A DNA stretch of 64,000 bases from Streptomyces asoensis (GCF_013085465.1 NZ_CP049838.1:9672001-9736000); one strand, 5' to 3'. Positions 34,344 through 43,798 are shown, counted from the stretch's first letter. The notes: generated by a model from the letters alone, not told the origin. A program made the numbers and translations.

Positions 34344-35393
34344 ATGAGCGCAATCCGCCGTATCGACGTCACACTGAAAGACCACGACTACGCCGTCCAC
34401 GTCGGATCCGGCGCCCGTCGGCTGCTGCCCGCCGTCCTGGAGGAACTGGGCGTCGGCCGCGTCGCCCTCGTGAGCGCCGTACCGGAGAGGGAACTTCCCG
34501 ATCCCGGTGTGCCGTTCACGGTCGTGCCGGTGGCCGACGGCGAGCGGCACAAGACGCTCGCGTCGGTCGAGTCGTACTGCCGCGCCTTCGTCGAGGCGGG
34601 GCTGACCCGGTCCGACGCCGTGGTCGCCTGCGGTGGCGGCACCACGACGGACACCGTCGGCCTGGCCGCCGCCCTCTACCACCGCGGCATCAAGGTCGTA
34701 CACCTGCCGACCACCCTGCTCGCCCAGGTCGACGCGAGCGTCGGCGGCAAGACCGCGGTCAATCTGCCCGAGGGCAAGAACCTGGTCGGCGCCTACTGGC
34801 AGCCCAGCGCGGTGCTGTGCGACACGGACTTCCTGCGCACCCTGCCCCGACGCGAACTGCTCAGCGGCTACGGGGAGATAGCCCGCTGCGCCTTCATCGG
34901 AGCCGGCGATCTGCGCGGCCTCGACCTGACCGAGCAGATCGTGGCGAGCGTGACGCTGAAGGCGTCGGTCGTCGCCCGCGACGAACGCGACCAAGGCCCG
35001 CGCCACATCCTCAACTACGGCCACACCCTCGGGCACGCCATCGAGCGCGCCACCGACTACGCCTGGCGACACGGCGAGGCGGTCGCGGTCGGCACCGTGT
35101 TCGCCGGGCTGCTCGCGGGCCGGCTGGGCCGCGTCGGCCAGGACCGGGTGGCCGAGCACCGGGAGATGGTGGAGAGCTTCGGACTGCCGACCTGGCTGCC
35201 GTCCGGCGTGCCCGTGACCACGCTGGTGGAGCTGATGCGGCGCGACAAGAAGAAGGGGAAGGACGCCGACGCCGGGCTGACGTTCGTCCTGGACGGCCCG
35301 CGTGGGGTCGAGCTGGTGCCCCGGGTCGACGAGCACCTGGTCTCCTCCGTCCTGGCGGACCTGCCCTCGGGCCCCGCCCCCACCCCGGCCTGA
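34344..35393 (+). CDS. 3-dehydroquinate synthase-like, aminoDHQ synthase (RifG-type)
   Basis: 349 residues, DHQ synthase family. The nucleotide-binding segment is GGGTTTDTVGLAAALYHRG, the substrate region VDASVGGKTAVNLPEGKN, and the metal-binding region HILNYGHTLGHAIE. In the aminoshikimate pathway it would convert aminoDAHP to aminodehydroquinate. Its neighbours (AHBA synthase and RifI-, RifJ-, RifL-, RifM- and RifN-like genes) support this role over primary shikimate metabolism. Confidence 0.88.
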   Translation: MSAIRRIDVTLKDHDYAVHVGSGARRLLPAVLEELGVGRVALVSAVPERELPDPGVPFTVVPVADGERHKTLASVESYCRAFVEAGLTRSDAVVACGGGTTTDTVGLAAALYHRGIKVVHLPTTLLAQVDASVGGKTAVNLPEGKNLVGAYWQPSAVLCDTDFLRTLPRRELLSGYGEIARCAFIGAGDLRGLDLTEQIVASVTLKASVVARDERDQGPRHILNYGHTLGHAIERATDYAWRHGEAVAVGTVFAGLLAGRLGRVGQDRVAEHREMVESFGLPTWLPSGVPVTTLVELMRRDKKKGKDADAGLTFVLDGPRGVELVPRVDEHLVSSVLADLPSGPAPTPA

Positions 35394-35401
35394 GGAGCGC
35401 C

Positions 35402-36253
35402 ATGCCCGACGCCCCGCCCGGCCCGAGCGCCATTTCGGGCACGACCCGGCTCTACGTGGTCCTGGGTGACCCGGTGGCCCAGGTGCGCGCCCCCGGCCTG
35501 CTGAACGACCTGTTCGCGCGCACCGCGCGGGACGCGGTGCTGGTCCCCGTGCACGTGGGCCCCGACGACCTCGAGGAGGTGATGCGCGGACTGCGCCACA
35601 TGCGCAACCTCGACGGCATACTCGTCACCGTGCCGCACAAGATCGAGGTGTGCCGGTACGCCGACCTGCTGGGCCCGGCCGCCGAAGTGGCCGGAAGCGC
35701 CAACGCCCTGCGCAGGAACCCCGACGGGACCTGGCTCGCCGACAACTTCGACGGCGCCGGCTTCGTCCACGGACTGCGCGACAACGGCCACGACCCCGCG
35801 GGCACGACCGTCGCCCTGGCCGGAGCCGGCGGCGCCGGACGGGCCGTCGCCGCCGCCCTGCTCACCGCCGGCATCGCACAACTGCGGCTGTACGACCCCG
35901 ACTCCACCCGCCGGGAAGACGTGCTCGCCCGGCTGGAGGCACGTTGGCCGGGTCGCGTGACGGTCGGCGCGGAGGGCGACTTCGACGGCGACGGCGTCGA
36001 CATCGCGGTGAACGCGACCCCGCTGGGGATGCGACCCGATGACCCGCTGCCCTTCGACCTCGCACGCCTGCCGCATACCTGCGCGGTCGCCGACATCATC
36101 ATGAAGCCGGCCGAGACCGCCCTGCTCAAGGCCGCACGGGACAGCGGCCGGCCCGTGGTGCACGGCCGCCACATGCTCGACAGCCAGGTGCTCCTCTACG
36201 AGGAGTTCTTCGCACTGCACGCACCGGAACGAAAAGGGAGGTTGGAGCCGTGA
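35402..36253 (+). CDS. Shikimate/quinate dehydrogenase-like (RifI-type)
   Basis: 283 residues, shikimate dehydrogenase family: VVLGDPVAQVRAPGLLND at the N-terminus, GILVTVPHKIEVCRYAD (catalytic Lys), the NADP-binding VALAGAGGAGRAVAAALL and the C-terminal ATPLGMRPDDPLPFD. RifI-type enzymes act on aminoquinate. It follows the RifG-like gene by 8 bp and overlaps the Rieske gene by 4 bp. Confidence 0.88.
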   Translation: MPDAPPGPSAISGTTRLYVVLGDPVAQVRAPGLLNDLFARTARDAVLVPVHVGPDDLEEVMRGLRHMRNLDGILVTVPHKIEVCRYADLLGPAAEVAGSANALRRNPDGTWLADNFDGAGFVHGLRDNGHDPAGTTVALAGAGGAGRAVAAALLTAGIAQLRLYDPDSTRREDVLARLEARWPGRVTVGAEGDFDGDGVDIAVNATPLGMRPDDPLPFDLARLPHTCAVADIIMKPAETALLKAARDSGRPVVHGRHMLDSQVLLYEEFFALHAPERKGRLEP

Positions 36254-37401
36254 TCGACCATGCCCAGGCCGTGGCCCTCGCGCAGCGGGCCCTGGCGCAC
36301 CTGGAGGCCGGCACGACGGACCAGGCCGAGGACGTGCTGCGGGTCCCCGTCACGGAGTACCTCGACCCCGACCGGTGGCAGCGGGAGATCGACGTCGTCT
36401 TCAAACGGGTCCCGCTCGCTCTCGCGTTTTCCGTCGAGCTCCCGGGCGCGGGCTCCTACAAGGCCCTGGACGCCCTGGGCACCCCGGTCCTGCTCACCCG
36501 TGGACAGGACGGCGTCGTACGGGCGTTCCTCAACGTCTGCCGCCACCGCGGCGCCCAGCTGTGCCCGGCCGGGACCGGCACCCGGCACCGCTTCCGCTGT
36601 CCGTACCACGCGTGGGTGTACGACGATCAGGGCGGTCTCGTCGCCGTGCACAAGCCCGGCACCTTCGGGGACGTCGACACCGCCGAGCTGGGGTTGCGTC
36701 CGCTGCCCGTCGTGGAGCGCCTCGGCTTCGTGTGGGTGTGTCTCACCCCGGGCGCCGCGATCGACCTGGACGCCTGGCTCGGGGACTACGCGCGCGAGCT
36801 GGAGCGGCTCGAACTCGACAAGTGGCACGTCTACGAGCAGCGCGAACTGGCCGGGCCCGGTTGGAAGGTGGCCTTCGACGGCTATCTGGAGAGCTATCAC
36901 ATCCAGGCGCTGCACCGCACCACGTTCGCCCCGACGTCCACCTCCAACCTGATGGTCGTGGACTCCTTCGGGCCGCACCAGCGGATCCTGTACCCGGTCA
37001 AGTCGCTCCGGACGCTGCGGGACGTCCCGGTCGAGGACTGGGACCCCGCTCCGCACTGCGGCACCGTCTACACCGTCTTCCCCAACGTGTCGATCGCCGG
37101 CGCCTGGGAAGGACACGGAGTGGTCTCCCAGATCATGCCCGGCCCGGGCGTGGACCGAAGCAGCACCGTGCAGACCATCCTGACGCGCGTGCCCCCGGTC
37201 ACCGAGGAGGACCGGCGCTACACGGCGGAGTTCAGCGAACTCGTCGAAAGGGGCGTGGCGGACGAGGACTATCGCACCGGATTCGACGTACAGGCGGCTT
37301 TGTCCTCCGGGGCGAATACGCACTTTTTGTTCGGACGCAACGAGTTGGCGTTGCAGCATCACCATCGCTGGTTGGACCGCCTGCTTGCAGAAGCCAACTA
37401 G
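36250..37401 (+). CDS. Rieske non-haem iron oxygenase
   Basis: 383 residues. The Rieske cluster motif is CRHRGAQLC with CPYHAW (Cys97, His99, Cys117, His120). The mononuclear iron site is in DGYLESYHIQALHR. The family hydroxylates or dihydroxylates aromatic substrates with a reductase partner, which is not in this operon. AHBA or an aromatic derivative is the natural candidate substrate (inference). Ring hydroxylation is needed in mitomycin-type products. Coupled to the RifI-like gene. Confidence 0.9.
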   Translation: MIDHAQAVALAQRALAHLEAGTTDQAEDVLRVPVTEYLDPDRWQREIDVVFKRVPLALAFSVELPGAGSYKALDALGTPVLLTRGQDGVVRAFLNVCRHRGAQLCPAGTGTRHRFRCPYHAWVYDDQGGLVAVHKPGTFGDVDTAELGLRPLPVVERLGFVWVCLTPGAAIDLDAWLGDYARELERLELDKWHVYEQRELAGPGWKVAFDGYLESYHIQALHRTTFAPTSTSNLMVVDSFGPHQRILYPVKSLRTLRDVPVEDWDPAPHCGTVYTVFPNVSIAGAWEGHGVVSQIMPGPGVDRSSTVQTILTRVPPVTEEDRRYTAEFSELVERGVADEDYRTGFDVQAALSSGANTHFLFGRNELALQHHHRWLDRLLAEAN

Positions 37402-37435
37402 TCTGTCCACAAGTGTTTTTGAGGCTTAGTCAGGA

Positions 37436-37464
37436 TGGACAGCCTCTGACCCACCGACTAGATT
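37436..37464 (+). promoter_or_regulatory. Candidate sigma-70-type promoter before the carrier gene
   Basis: TGGACA (37436-37441), 17-bp spacer, TAGATT (37459-37464), about 30 bp before the carrier start. This matches the principal-sigma consensus fairly well and lies in the only gap of note in the operon. Confidence 0.55.
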
Positions 37465-37495
37465 GTCACTCGTCCGAACGAATGAAAGGCTGTCT

Positions 37496-37747
37496 GTGAA
37501 CCGCGACGAAGTGCTCCAGGAGATCCACCAAATCGCCAAGGAGTTTGCCGCCTCCAGTGGTCGTACGGTGAATGAGAACAGCAGCAACTTCCTCGAAGCC
37601 TATGGATTCACCTCGCTGGACGCGCTGGAGTTCCTGCTTCTCCTCGAGGAGCGCTTCGGTGTGACGTTCGAGGACGAGGACCTCACCGAGGACACGCTCA
37701 CGTCCGAGGACCGGCTGGCCGACTACGTCGTCGAACGTCTCGGCTGA
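37496..37747 (+). CDS. Acyl carrier protein (MmcB-like position)
   Basis: 83 residues. The pantetheine site is YGFTSLDALEFLLLLEERF (Ser40) and VTFEDEDL follows. In mitomycin biosynthesis a dedicated carrier holds AHBA while the sugar is attached; here the gene sits between AHBA-pathway genes and the carbamoyltransferase. GTG 37496 has AAAGG 6 nt upstream; the longer frame from 37463 has no ribosome site. Confidence 0.85.
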   Translation: MNRDEVLQEIHQIAKEFAASSGRTVNENSSNFLEAYGFTSLDALEFLLLLEERFGVTFEDEDLTEDTLTSEDRLADYVVERLG

Positions 37748-37765
37748 GCGCCGGAGCCTCGGTCT

Positions 37766-38512
37766 ATGACACCCCCCAAGCTGACGGAAGTCGCCGAGGG
37801 ATTCTCCGTGCACGCCGTCAGCGCGCTGGACGCACGCTTTCTGTACCGCGAGATGTTCGAAGGCGGAACCTACGCCGGTATTTCCCTTCCCGACGAGCCG
37901 TTCGTCATCGACGTCGGGGCGAACATCGGGCTCTTCACGCTCTTCGTGAAGCAACGGCGGCCCAAGGCCCGCATCGTGGCCTTCGAACCGCTGCCCGAAC
38001 TCGTCGCGGCTCTGCACGCCAACGTGGCGGAGTTCGGTCTCCATGACGTGTCCGTGCACGAGACGGCCCTGGGGAGCGAGGCGGCGGCGGGTGTGTCCTT
38101 CCGCTACTACCCGCTGCTCCCCAGCAGTTCGACGCTGTACCCGCAGGATCAGGGGCAGTTGAGGGAACTCCTGGGCAAGAGCTTTCCGCCGCGGGTCGTG
38201 GAGCGGATGTTCCAGGGACGCGAGATCACCGTCACCGTCGACCGGCTCTCCCGCCACATCGGCACCGACCGGCCCGTGGATCTCTTGAAGATCGACGCGG
38301 TGGGCTCCGAACTGGAGATCCTCCGGGGCATCGACGTGGGCCTGCGTCCCCTGCTGCGCAACGTGTTCATCGACGTCCAGGACGTGCACGGCCGGGTCGC
38401 CGAACTCTGTCTGTATCTGCGGGAGATGGGCCTGGAGCCCAGCGTTCTGAAGCCGCCGATGGCGGACGGGGACGACACACTGAACCACCTGATCCACGCC
38501 GTGCGGCCGTGA
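37766..38512 (+). CDS. FkbM-family methyltransferase
   Basis: 248 residues. The AdoMet site is FVIDVGANIGLFTLFV, with IVAFEPLPELVAALHANV and a later LLKIDAVGSELEILRG (KIDxxGxE signature of FkbM). FkbM enzymes methylate hydroxyl groups, often on natural-product side chains. A methoxy group in the product is likely (inference). It is 18 bp after the carrier gene. Confidence 0.88.
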   Translation: MTPPKLTEVAEGFSVHAVSALDARFLYREMFEGGTYAGISLPDEPFVIDVGANIGLFTLFVKQRRPKARIVAFEPLPELVAALHANVAEFGLHDVSVHETALGSEAAAGVSFRYYPLLPSSSTLYPQDQGQLRELLGKSFPPRVVERMFQGREITVTVDRLSRHIGTDRPVDLLKIDAVGSELEILRGIDVGLRPLLRNVFIDVQDVHGRVAELCLYLREMGLEPSVLKPPMADGDDTLNHLIHAVRP

Positions 38513-38552
38513 CACAAGGAATCCTGCGAGCTCGAAGAGGGGAAACACGGGG

Positions 38553-40280
38553 ATGCTGACTCTCGGCCTGGGCGGGTCCAACCACGACTTCGCCGCGTGC
38601 CTCGTCTCGGACGGCGTCATCGCCGCCGGAATCGAGGAAGAGCGGGTACGCCGGGTCAAGTACTCGGTCGGAGTCAACTCGCTGTTCAACGAGTCGTGGC
38701 GGTACTGCCTCGACATGGCGCAGGCACGCCTCGCGGACGTCGACGTCATCGTCGCCGACGACACGCTGCTGGCGCCCGCGTACTTTCCCTTCCGTAAGCG
38801 CATCCACCTGATACGCCATCACATGGCCCACGCGGCCAGCACCTTCTTCCCCTCGCCCTTCGAACGGGCGGCCATTCTCGTGGTCGACGGAGCCGGCAGC
38901 CTGATCGACGACCAGGGCGTGGAAACCCTCACCACCGCCGTCGGCGAGGGCACCACCATCACCGAGCTGTCCAAGGTGCTCGGCACCAACTGGTCCACCG
39001 ACGGCCTCAGCGCCCTCCGGGTCTACCAGGCCGGCGACAGCGACCACTCCCTCGGCTACATGTACAAGGCGGTCAGCAAGGCCATCGGCTTCGTCCTGTA
39101 CGAGAACGAGTACGAGGGCCGCCACTGGTACCTGTCCGAAGACGGCAAGACGATGGGCCTCGCGCCCTACGGAACCCCGCGCTACTGCAAGGAGTTCCGC
39201 GAGTACCTCACGCTGCTGCCCGACGGCCGCTACGAACTGCACCTCAAGAACGGCGGACTGCTCGACTTCATCGAGCACGCCCTCGACGGCTACGCGGGCG
39301 ACGAACGCTTCGCCCGCGCCGCCGATCTGGCCTACGCGGCCCAGGACACGCTGGAGGAGGCCCTCCTGCACGTGGCCCGGCGGCTGCACGCGGACACCGG
39401 GCTCACCGACCTGTGCCTGGCCGGCGGCGTCGCGCTGAACTGCGTGGCCAACGGCCGGCTCCTGCGCGAGACCCCCTTCGAGAACGTCTTCGTGCAGCCC
39501 GCCGCGGGCGACGGCGGCTGCGCCGTCGGCAACGCCTACTACGGCTACCACGTCATCGCCGGACAGCCCCGCGAAAAGCCCGCTCGCACCGCCCAGCGCC
39601 ACGCCTACCTCGGCCGCACCTACGACGACTCCGAGGTGCGGGCCGCGCTCGACGCCTCCGGACTGCCCTACCGCAAAGTGGACGAGCCGTCCCGGATCGG
39701 GGCCGAACTGCTCGCGCAGGGCAAGCTGCTGGGCTGGTTCACCGGTGGGTCGGAGTTCGGGCCGCGCGCCCTGGGCCACCGCAGCATCCTGGCCGACCCC
39801 CGGCGCGCCGAGATGAAGGACATCATCAACGCCCGCGTCAAACACCGGGAGCCCTTCCGGCCCTTCGCCCCGGCGGTGCTGCGCGAGCACGCGGCCGACT
39901 ACTTCGACCTGGACATCGAGTCGCCGTACATGCTCATCGTGGCCCCGGTCCGGCCCGAGAAGCAGGGCGAGGTCCCCGCCATCGTGCACGTCGACGGCAC
40001 CGCCCGGGTGCAGACCGTGACAGCCGAGGACAACGGCGCCTACCACCGACTGATCGCGCACTTCCACCAGTTGACCGGCGTTCCGGTGGTGCTCAACACG
40101 TCGTTCAACGACAACGGTCAGCCGATCGTCGAGACCCCGCAGCAGGCCCTCGAGTTCTACGGCGGCAGCCGGCTGGACTGGATGATCATGGAAGACTACG
40201 TGGTGGCGCACTCGGCCGACGACCTGGACGCCCTGGCGTCCTCCCCGTCGCCGGCGACCGGCAGCCCCGCCAACGACTGA
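38553..40280 (+). CDS. NodU/CmcH-type carbamoyltransferase
   Basis: 575 residues. The N-terminal YrdC-like/Kae1-like ATP-carbamoylation part begins GLGGSNHDFAACLVSDG and contains the two metal-binding His in IRHHMAHAASTFF. The C-terminal transferase part has FGPRALGHRSILADPR and NTSFNDNGQPIVETP. The enzyme transfers a carbamoyl group from carbamoyl phosphate to a hydroxyl. Mitomycin, novobiocin and cephamycin clusters have such enzymes. It predicts a carbamate on the final product. Confidence 0.93.
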   Translation: MLTLGLGGSNHDFAACLVSDGVIAAGIEEERVRRVKYSVGVNSLFNESWRYCLDMAQARLADVDVIVADDTLLAPAYFPFRKRIHLIRHHMAHAASTFFPSPFERAAILVVDGAGSLIDDQGVETLTTAVGEGTTITELSKVLGTNWSTDGLSALRVYQAGDSDHSLGYMYKAVSKAIGFVLYENEYEGRHWYLSEDGKTMGLAPYGTPRYCKEFREYLTLLPDGRYELHLKNGGLLDFIEHALDGYAGDERFARAADLAYAAQDTLEEALLHVARRLHADTGLTDLCLAGGVALNCVANGRLLRETPFENVFVQPAAGDGGCAVGNAYYGYHVIAGQPREKPARTAQRHAYLGRTYDDSEVRAALDASGLPYRKVDEPSRIGAELLAQGKLLGWFTGGSEFGPRALGHRSILADPRRAEMKDIINARVKHREPFRPFAPAVLREHAADYFDLDIESPYMLIVAPVRPEKQGEVPAIVHVDGTARVQTVTAEDNGAYHRLIAHFHQLTGVPVVLNTSFNDNGQPIVETPQQALEFYGGSRLDWMIMEDYVVAHSADDLDALASSPSPATGSPAND

Positions 40281-40302
40281 CACCGACTGAGAGGGACGCA
40301 CT

Positions 40303-41511
40303 GTGGCTCTGGCACTCGACGGTGGCAATCCGGTCCGCCGCCACGACTTTCCGGCCTGGCCGTACCACGACGACACCGAGCGCGCGGCACTGATCCGCGC
40401 GGTCGACCAGGGCCAGTGGTGGCGAGTCGGCGGCTCCGAGATCACCTCGTTCGAGGCGGAGTTCGGCGAGTACCACGGCGGCACGACGCTCGCCGTCACC
40501 AACGGCACACACGCCCTGGAACTCGGCCTGGAGCTGCTGGGCCTGAAGCCGGGCGACGAGGTGATCGTGCCCGCCTTCACCTTCATCTCCACCTCCATCG
40601 CCGTACAGCGGGCGGGCGGCATCCCGGTCCCGGTCGACGTGGACCCCGTGACGTACTGCCTCGACCCGCAGGCCCTGGAGGCCGTCCGCACCCCGCGGAC
40701 GCGCGTCGTCATCCCTGTGCACATGGCCGGGCACGTCGCCGACATGGATGCCATCGGTGCCTGGGCGGCCCGGCACGACGTCGTCGTCTTCCAGGACGCC
40801 GCGCACGCGCACGGCGCCGTCTGGTCCGGCCGGCGCATCGGCGACTTCGGCACGCTCGCCGCGTTCAGCTTCCAGAACGGCAAGCTGATGACGGCGGGCG
40901 AGGGCGGGGCACTGCTCCTGCCGTCGCAGGAGTGGTTCGACGAGGCGTTCGCCCGGCACAGCTGCGGCCGGCCCCTCGGCGACACGCACTACGAGCACCG
41001 CACCCCGTCGTCCAACTACCGCATGACGGAGTTCGCAGGCGCGGTCCTGCGGGCCCAGCTGGGGCGGCTCGCCGAGCAGAACGCGCGCCGCGAGAGCCGC
41101 TGGAAGACGCTGTCCGCGGCGCTGCGCGAGATACCCGGCGTGGTCCCGCAGGGCCGCGACCCCCGCTGTGACCTCAACCCGCACTACATGGCCATGGCCG
41201 CCCTGGACCCCGCAGCGCATTCCGGGACCGACCGCGACCTGGTGGTCAGGGCGCTGGTCGCCGAGGGCATCCCCGCCTTCGTCAACTACCCGCCGGTCTA
41301 CCGGACGCAGGCCCACGAGGCGCTGCGCGGCAACGGACTGCCGGACACGGCCGAACTCGCCGAGCGCAACCCGGTCAGCGAACACCTGGGCGCGCACGGC
41401 TTCTGGCTGCACCACCGGGTGCTGCTCGGCACGGACGCCGACTGCGCCGATGTCGCGGAGGCCGTGGCCAAGGTGCTGTCCGAGCTGGCGGGGAAGAAGC
41501 GTTCGGCTTGA
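40303..41511 (+). CDS. rifK-like: 3-amino-5-hydroxybenzoic acid (AHBA) synthase
   Basis: 402 residues, DegT/DnrJ/EryC1 family. The diagnostic N-terminus DFPAWPYHDD and GQWWRVGGSEITSFE matches RifK, and the PLP lysine lies in SFQNGKLMTAGEGG (Lys194). FTFIST and HGFWLHHRVLL match as well. It makes AHBA from 5-amino-5-deoxy-3-dehydroshikimate, and in rifamycin biosynthesis also transaminates UDP-3-ketoglucose with RifL. It is the key marker of this cluster. GTG start with GAGAGGGA. It overlaps the RifL-like gene at TGATG. Confidence 0.95.
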   Translation: MALALDGGNPVRRHDFPAWPYHDDTERAALIRAVDQGQWWRVGGSEITSFEAEFGEYHGGTTLAVTNGTHALELGLELLGLKPGDEVIVPAFTFISTSIAVQRAGGIPVPVDVDPVTYCLDPQALEAVRTPRTRVVIPVHMAGHVADMDAIGAWAARHDVVVFQDAAHAHGAVWSGRRIGDFGTLAAFSFQNGKLMTAGEGGALLLPSQEWFDEAFARHSCGRPLGDTHYEHRTPSSNYRMTEFAGAVLRAQLGRLAEQNARRESRWKTLSAALREIPGVVPQGRDPRCDLNPHYMAMAALDPAAHSGTDRDLVVRALVAEGIPAFVNYPPVYRTQAHEALRGNGLPDTAELAERNPVSEHLGAHGFWLHHRVLLGTDADCADVAEAVAKVLSELAGKKRSA

Positions 41512-42581
41512 TGAGGGTCGCCGTCGTCGGGCTGGGCTGGGTGGCCCGCGAGGTATGGCTGCCCCGGCTGGTCAAGCACCCGGACTTCGAGGTCGTCGCC
41601 GTGGTGGAGCCGCGGCCGGAGGCCGTCGAGCGGGCCACCGCCCTGGTGGGCGGGGCGCGGGTGTACGGCGGGTACCAGGAGCTCGGGCCGGACGAGGCCG
41701 ACCTCGTCTTCGTCCTCACCCCGAACCACACCCACGGCACCCTCGCGGGCCATTTCCTGCGCCAGGGCCTCGCCGTCTTTCTGGAGAAGCCCACCGGTAC
41801 CGACTTCGGCCACCTGCGGCTCCTCGAAGACGCGGCCCGCGACGGCGGGGGACGACTGCTGCTGTCCACCGCCGCCCGCCACCGCACGGACGTGGGGGAG
41901 CTGGCGCGCCTTGTCGCGGACGGGGCGCTCGGCACGCCCCGCCTCGCCGAGCTGAGCTGGGTCCGCTCCCGGGGCATTCCCGGCAGCGACTGGTTCGCCC
42001 GCCGGGAGACGGCCGGCGGCGGCGTCCTGGTCGACCTGGGCTGGCACGTCATCGATGTTCTCCACCATCTGTGGGGCGCCTCCGGCGTGCGCCACGCCAC
42101 CGCTCTCGCCTCCTGCGACTTCCTCACCCGTGAAGGCTGGGGCGCGGACTGGCACGCCGGCACGGCCGCCCTCGGGAACGCCGACGTCGAGGACCAACTC
42201 ACCGCCCTGGTGGCCACCGAGCGATACGGCATGCAGCTGCGCTTCGCCTGGGCGTCGCACGAGACGGTCGACCGCACCCGGCTGGTGCTGCACGGCACCG
42301 CGGGCACCGCCGAGCTGACCACGACGTTCGGGTTCAGCCCCCGACGCGTGACCGAACCGACGCTCACGCTCCGCCAGGAAGGCGGAGAGCGCCGAGTGCC
42401 GCTGCCGCCGGCCGGCGTCGGCGACGAGTACGACCAGCAACTCGACGCGCTGGCATCCGAACTGGCCCGGGCCGACGCCACGGGCCGGGCCCTGCGCGAG
42501 GCCCGTGAAGCCCTCGCCGTCGTCGAGGCCTGTTACCGCGCCACGTCCGCCCGCTGGACAGCACCGGAGACGAATTCATGA
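41511..42581 (+). CDS. rifL-like: Gfo/Idh/MocA oxidoreductase (RifL-type)
   Basis: 356 residues. VAVVGLGWVAREVWLPRLVK is the NAD-binding start and matches RifL closely; FLEKPTGTDF is the EKP signature and GGVLVDLGWHVIDV the substrate His region. With RifK it produces UDP-kanosamine from UDP-glucose. ATG at 41511 overlaps the stop of the AHBA synthase; the TTG one codon upstream is not needed. Confidence 0.9.
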   Translation: MRVAVVGLGWVAREVWLPRLVKHPDFEVVAVVEPRPEAVERATALVGGARVYGGYQELGPDEADLVFVLTPNHTHGTLAGHFLRQGLAVFLEKPTGTDFGHLRLLEDAARDGGGRLLLSTAARHRTDVGELARLVADGALGTPRLAELSWVRSRGIPGSDWFARRETAGGGVLVDLGWHVIDVLHHLWGASGVRHATALASCDFLTREGWGADWHAGTAALGNADVEDQLTALVATERYGMQLRFAWASHETVDRTRLVLHGTAGTAELTTTFGFSPRRVTEPTLTLRQEGGERRVPLPPAGVGDEYDQQLDALASELARADATGRALREAREALAVVEACYRATSARWTAPETNS

Positions 42582-43798
42582 CTGCATCCCTGTCCGAGCC
42601 CACGACGCTGCGCTACGAGCCGCTGCGCGGCCTGGCCCTGTGGGGCGAGGAGGAGAAGGCCGCCGCGCTCGACGTGCTGGAGAGCCGCTCCCTCTTCCGC
42701 TACTACGGTCCCGCGCTCCAGCACCGCGTCGAGCGGTTCGAGGAGCGCTTCGCCGCCCTTCACCAGGCACCCCACGCCGTCGGCGTGTCCTCCGGCACTG
42801 CCGCCCTGACCTGCGCCCTGGTCGGCCTGGGGATACCCGAGGGCGGCGAGGTCATCGTGCCGTCGGCGACCTTCGTCGGATGCGTCAACGCCGTCGTGGC
42901 CGCACGCGGCATCCCCGTCTTCGCCGACATCGACGAGTCGCTCACCCTCGACCCCACGGCGTGGGAACAGCTCGTCACCGAGCGGACCTTCGCGGTGATG
43001 CCCGTCCACCTCAACAACGCCGCCGCCGACATGGACCCGATCCTGGCCGTCGCCCGCAAGCACGGCCTCCGGGTACTGGAGGACGCCGCCCAGGCCTGCG
43101 GGGTGAGCTACCGGGGACGTCCGGTGGGGTCGATCGGCGACGCGGGCGCCTTCAGCTTCCAGCTGGAGAAGAACATCACCGCCGGCGAGGGCGGCGCCGT
43201 CGTCACGACGGACCCCGACGTCCACGACCGCGCGGTCCGTTACCAGGACCAGGGCGGGCAGTTCACCACCTCGCGCAGCGGCGAGCGCGGCGGCGGCGCC
43301 GGTGAGGCCTTCCTCGGCGCCAACCTGCGGATGACCGAGATCGCCGGCGCCCTGCTGTCCGTCCAGCTGGAACGGCTCACGCCGATGCTGCGACGGCTGC
43401 GCGACATCGCCCGGACCGTCCGAGCCGACCTTGCCGACCTGGAGCTCGAGTGGCGGCGGCTGCCGGACGAGGAGGGCAGCGGCGGCGATCTCACGGTCCT
43501 GCTGGACAACCGCATGGCCGCCCGTCGGTTCGTCACCGTACTCACCGCGGCCGGCATCCCCGCGGCCACGCTCTACTCGGGCCGACTCGTCCAGCAGAAC
43601 CCCGCCGTCCGCGCCGGCCGCACCGCCTGGGGCACCGCCTGGGACGCCACCGCGCGCCTGCGCGCCAGCGAGGCCGTCCTGGGCCGGTCCGTCACCGTCG
43701 GACTCGGCGCGACCATGACGGACGACGACGTCACCCATCTGACGGCGAGCCTGCGGACAGCGGCCGAAGCCGTCCGAAAGGGAGCGAACGGTGAGTGA
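42578..43798 (+). CDS. Second DegT-family PLP aminotransferase
   Basis: 406 residues, distinct from the AHBA synthase. It has the family motifs FRYYGPALQHRVERFE, VGVSSGTAALTCALVGLG, and FSFQLEKNITAGEGG with the PLP lysine (Lys198). It resembles aminotransferases that aminate keto-sugars or cyclitols more than RifK. It may serve a second amino group, for example with the Gfo/Idh enzyme at 32012 (inference). Overlaps the preceding gene by 4 bp and the following phosphatase gene by 8 bp. Confidence 0.88.
   Translation: MTASLSEPTTLRYEPLRGLALWGEEEKAAALDVLESRSLFRYYGPALQHRVERFEERFAALHQAPHAVGVSSGTAALTCALVGLGIPEGGEVIVPSATFVGCVNAVVAARGIPVFADIDESLTLDPTAWEQLVTERTFAVMPVHLNNAAADMDPILAVARKHGLRVLEDAAQACGVSYRGRPVGSIGDAGAFSFQLEKNITAGEGGAVVTTDPDVHDRAVRYQDQGGQFTTSRSGERGGGAGEAFLGANLRMTEIAGALLSVQLERLTPMLRRLRDIARTVRADLADLELEWRRLPDEEGSGGDLTVLLDNRMAARRFVTVLTAAGIPAATLYSGRLVQQNPAVRAGRTAWGTAWDATARLRASEAVLGRSVTVGLGATMTDDDVTHLTASLRTAAEAVRKGANGE

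Noticed and set aside
38367..40985. Minus-strand open frame of about 870 codons opposite the carbamoyltransferase and AHBA synthase
   Set aside because: Both plus-strand genes are unambiguous; the antisense frame crosses gene boundaries and has no motifs.
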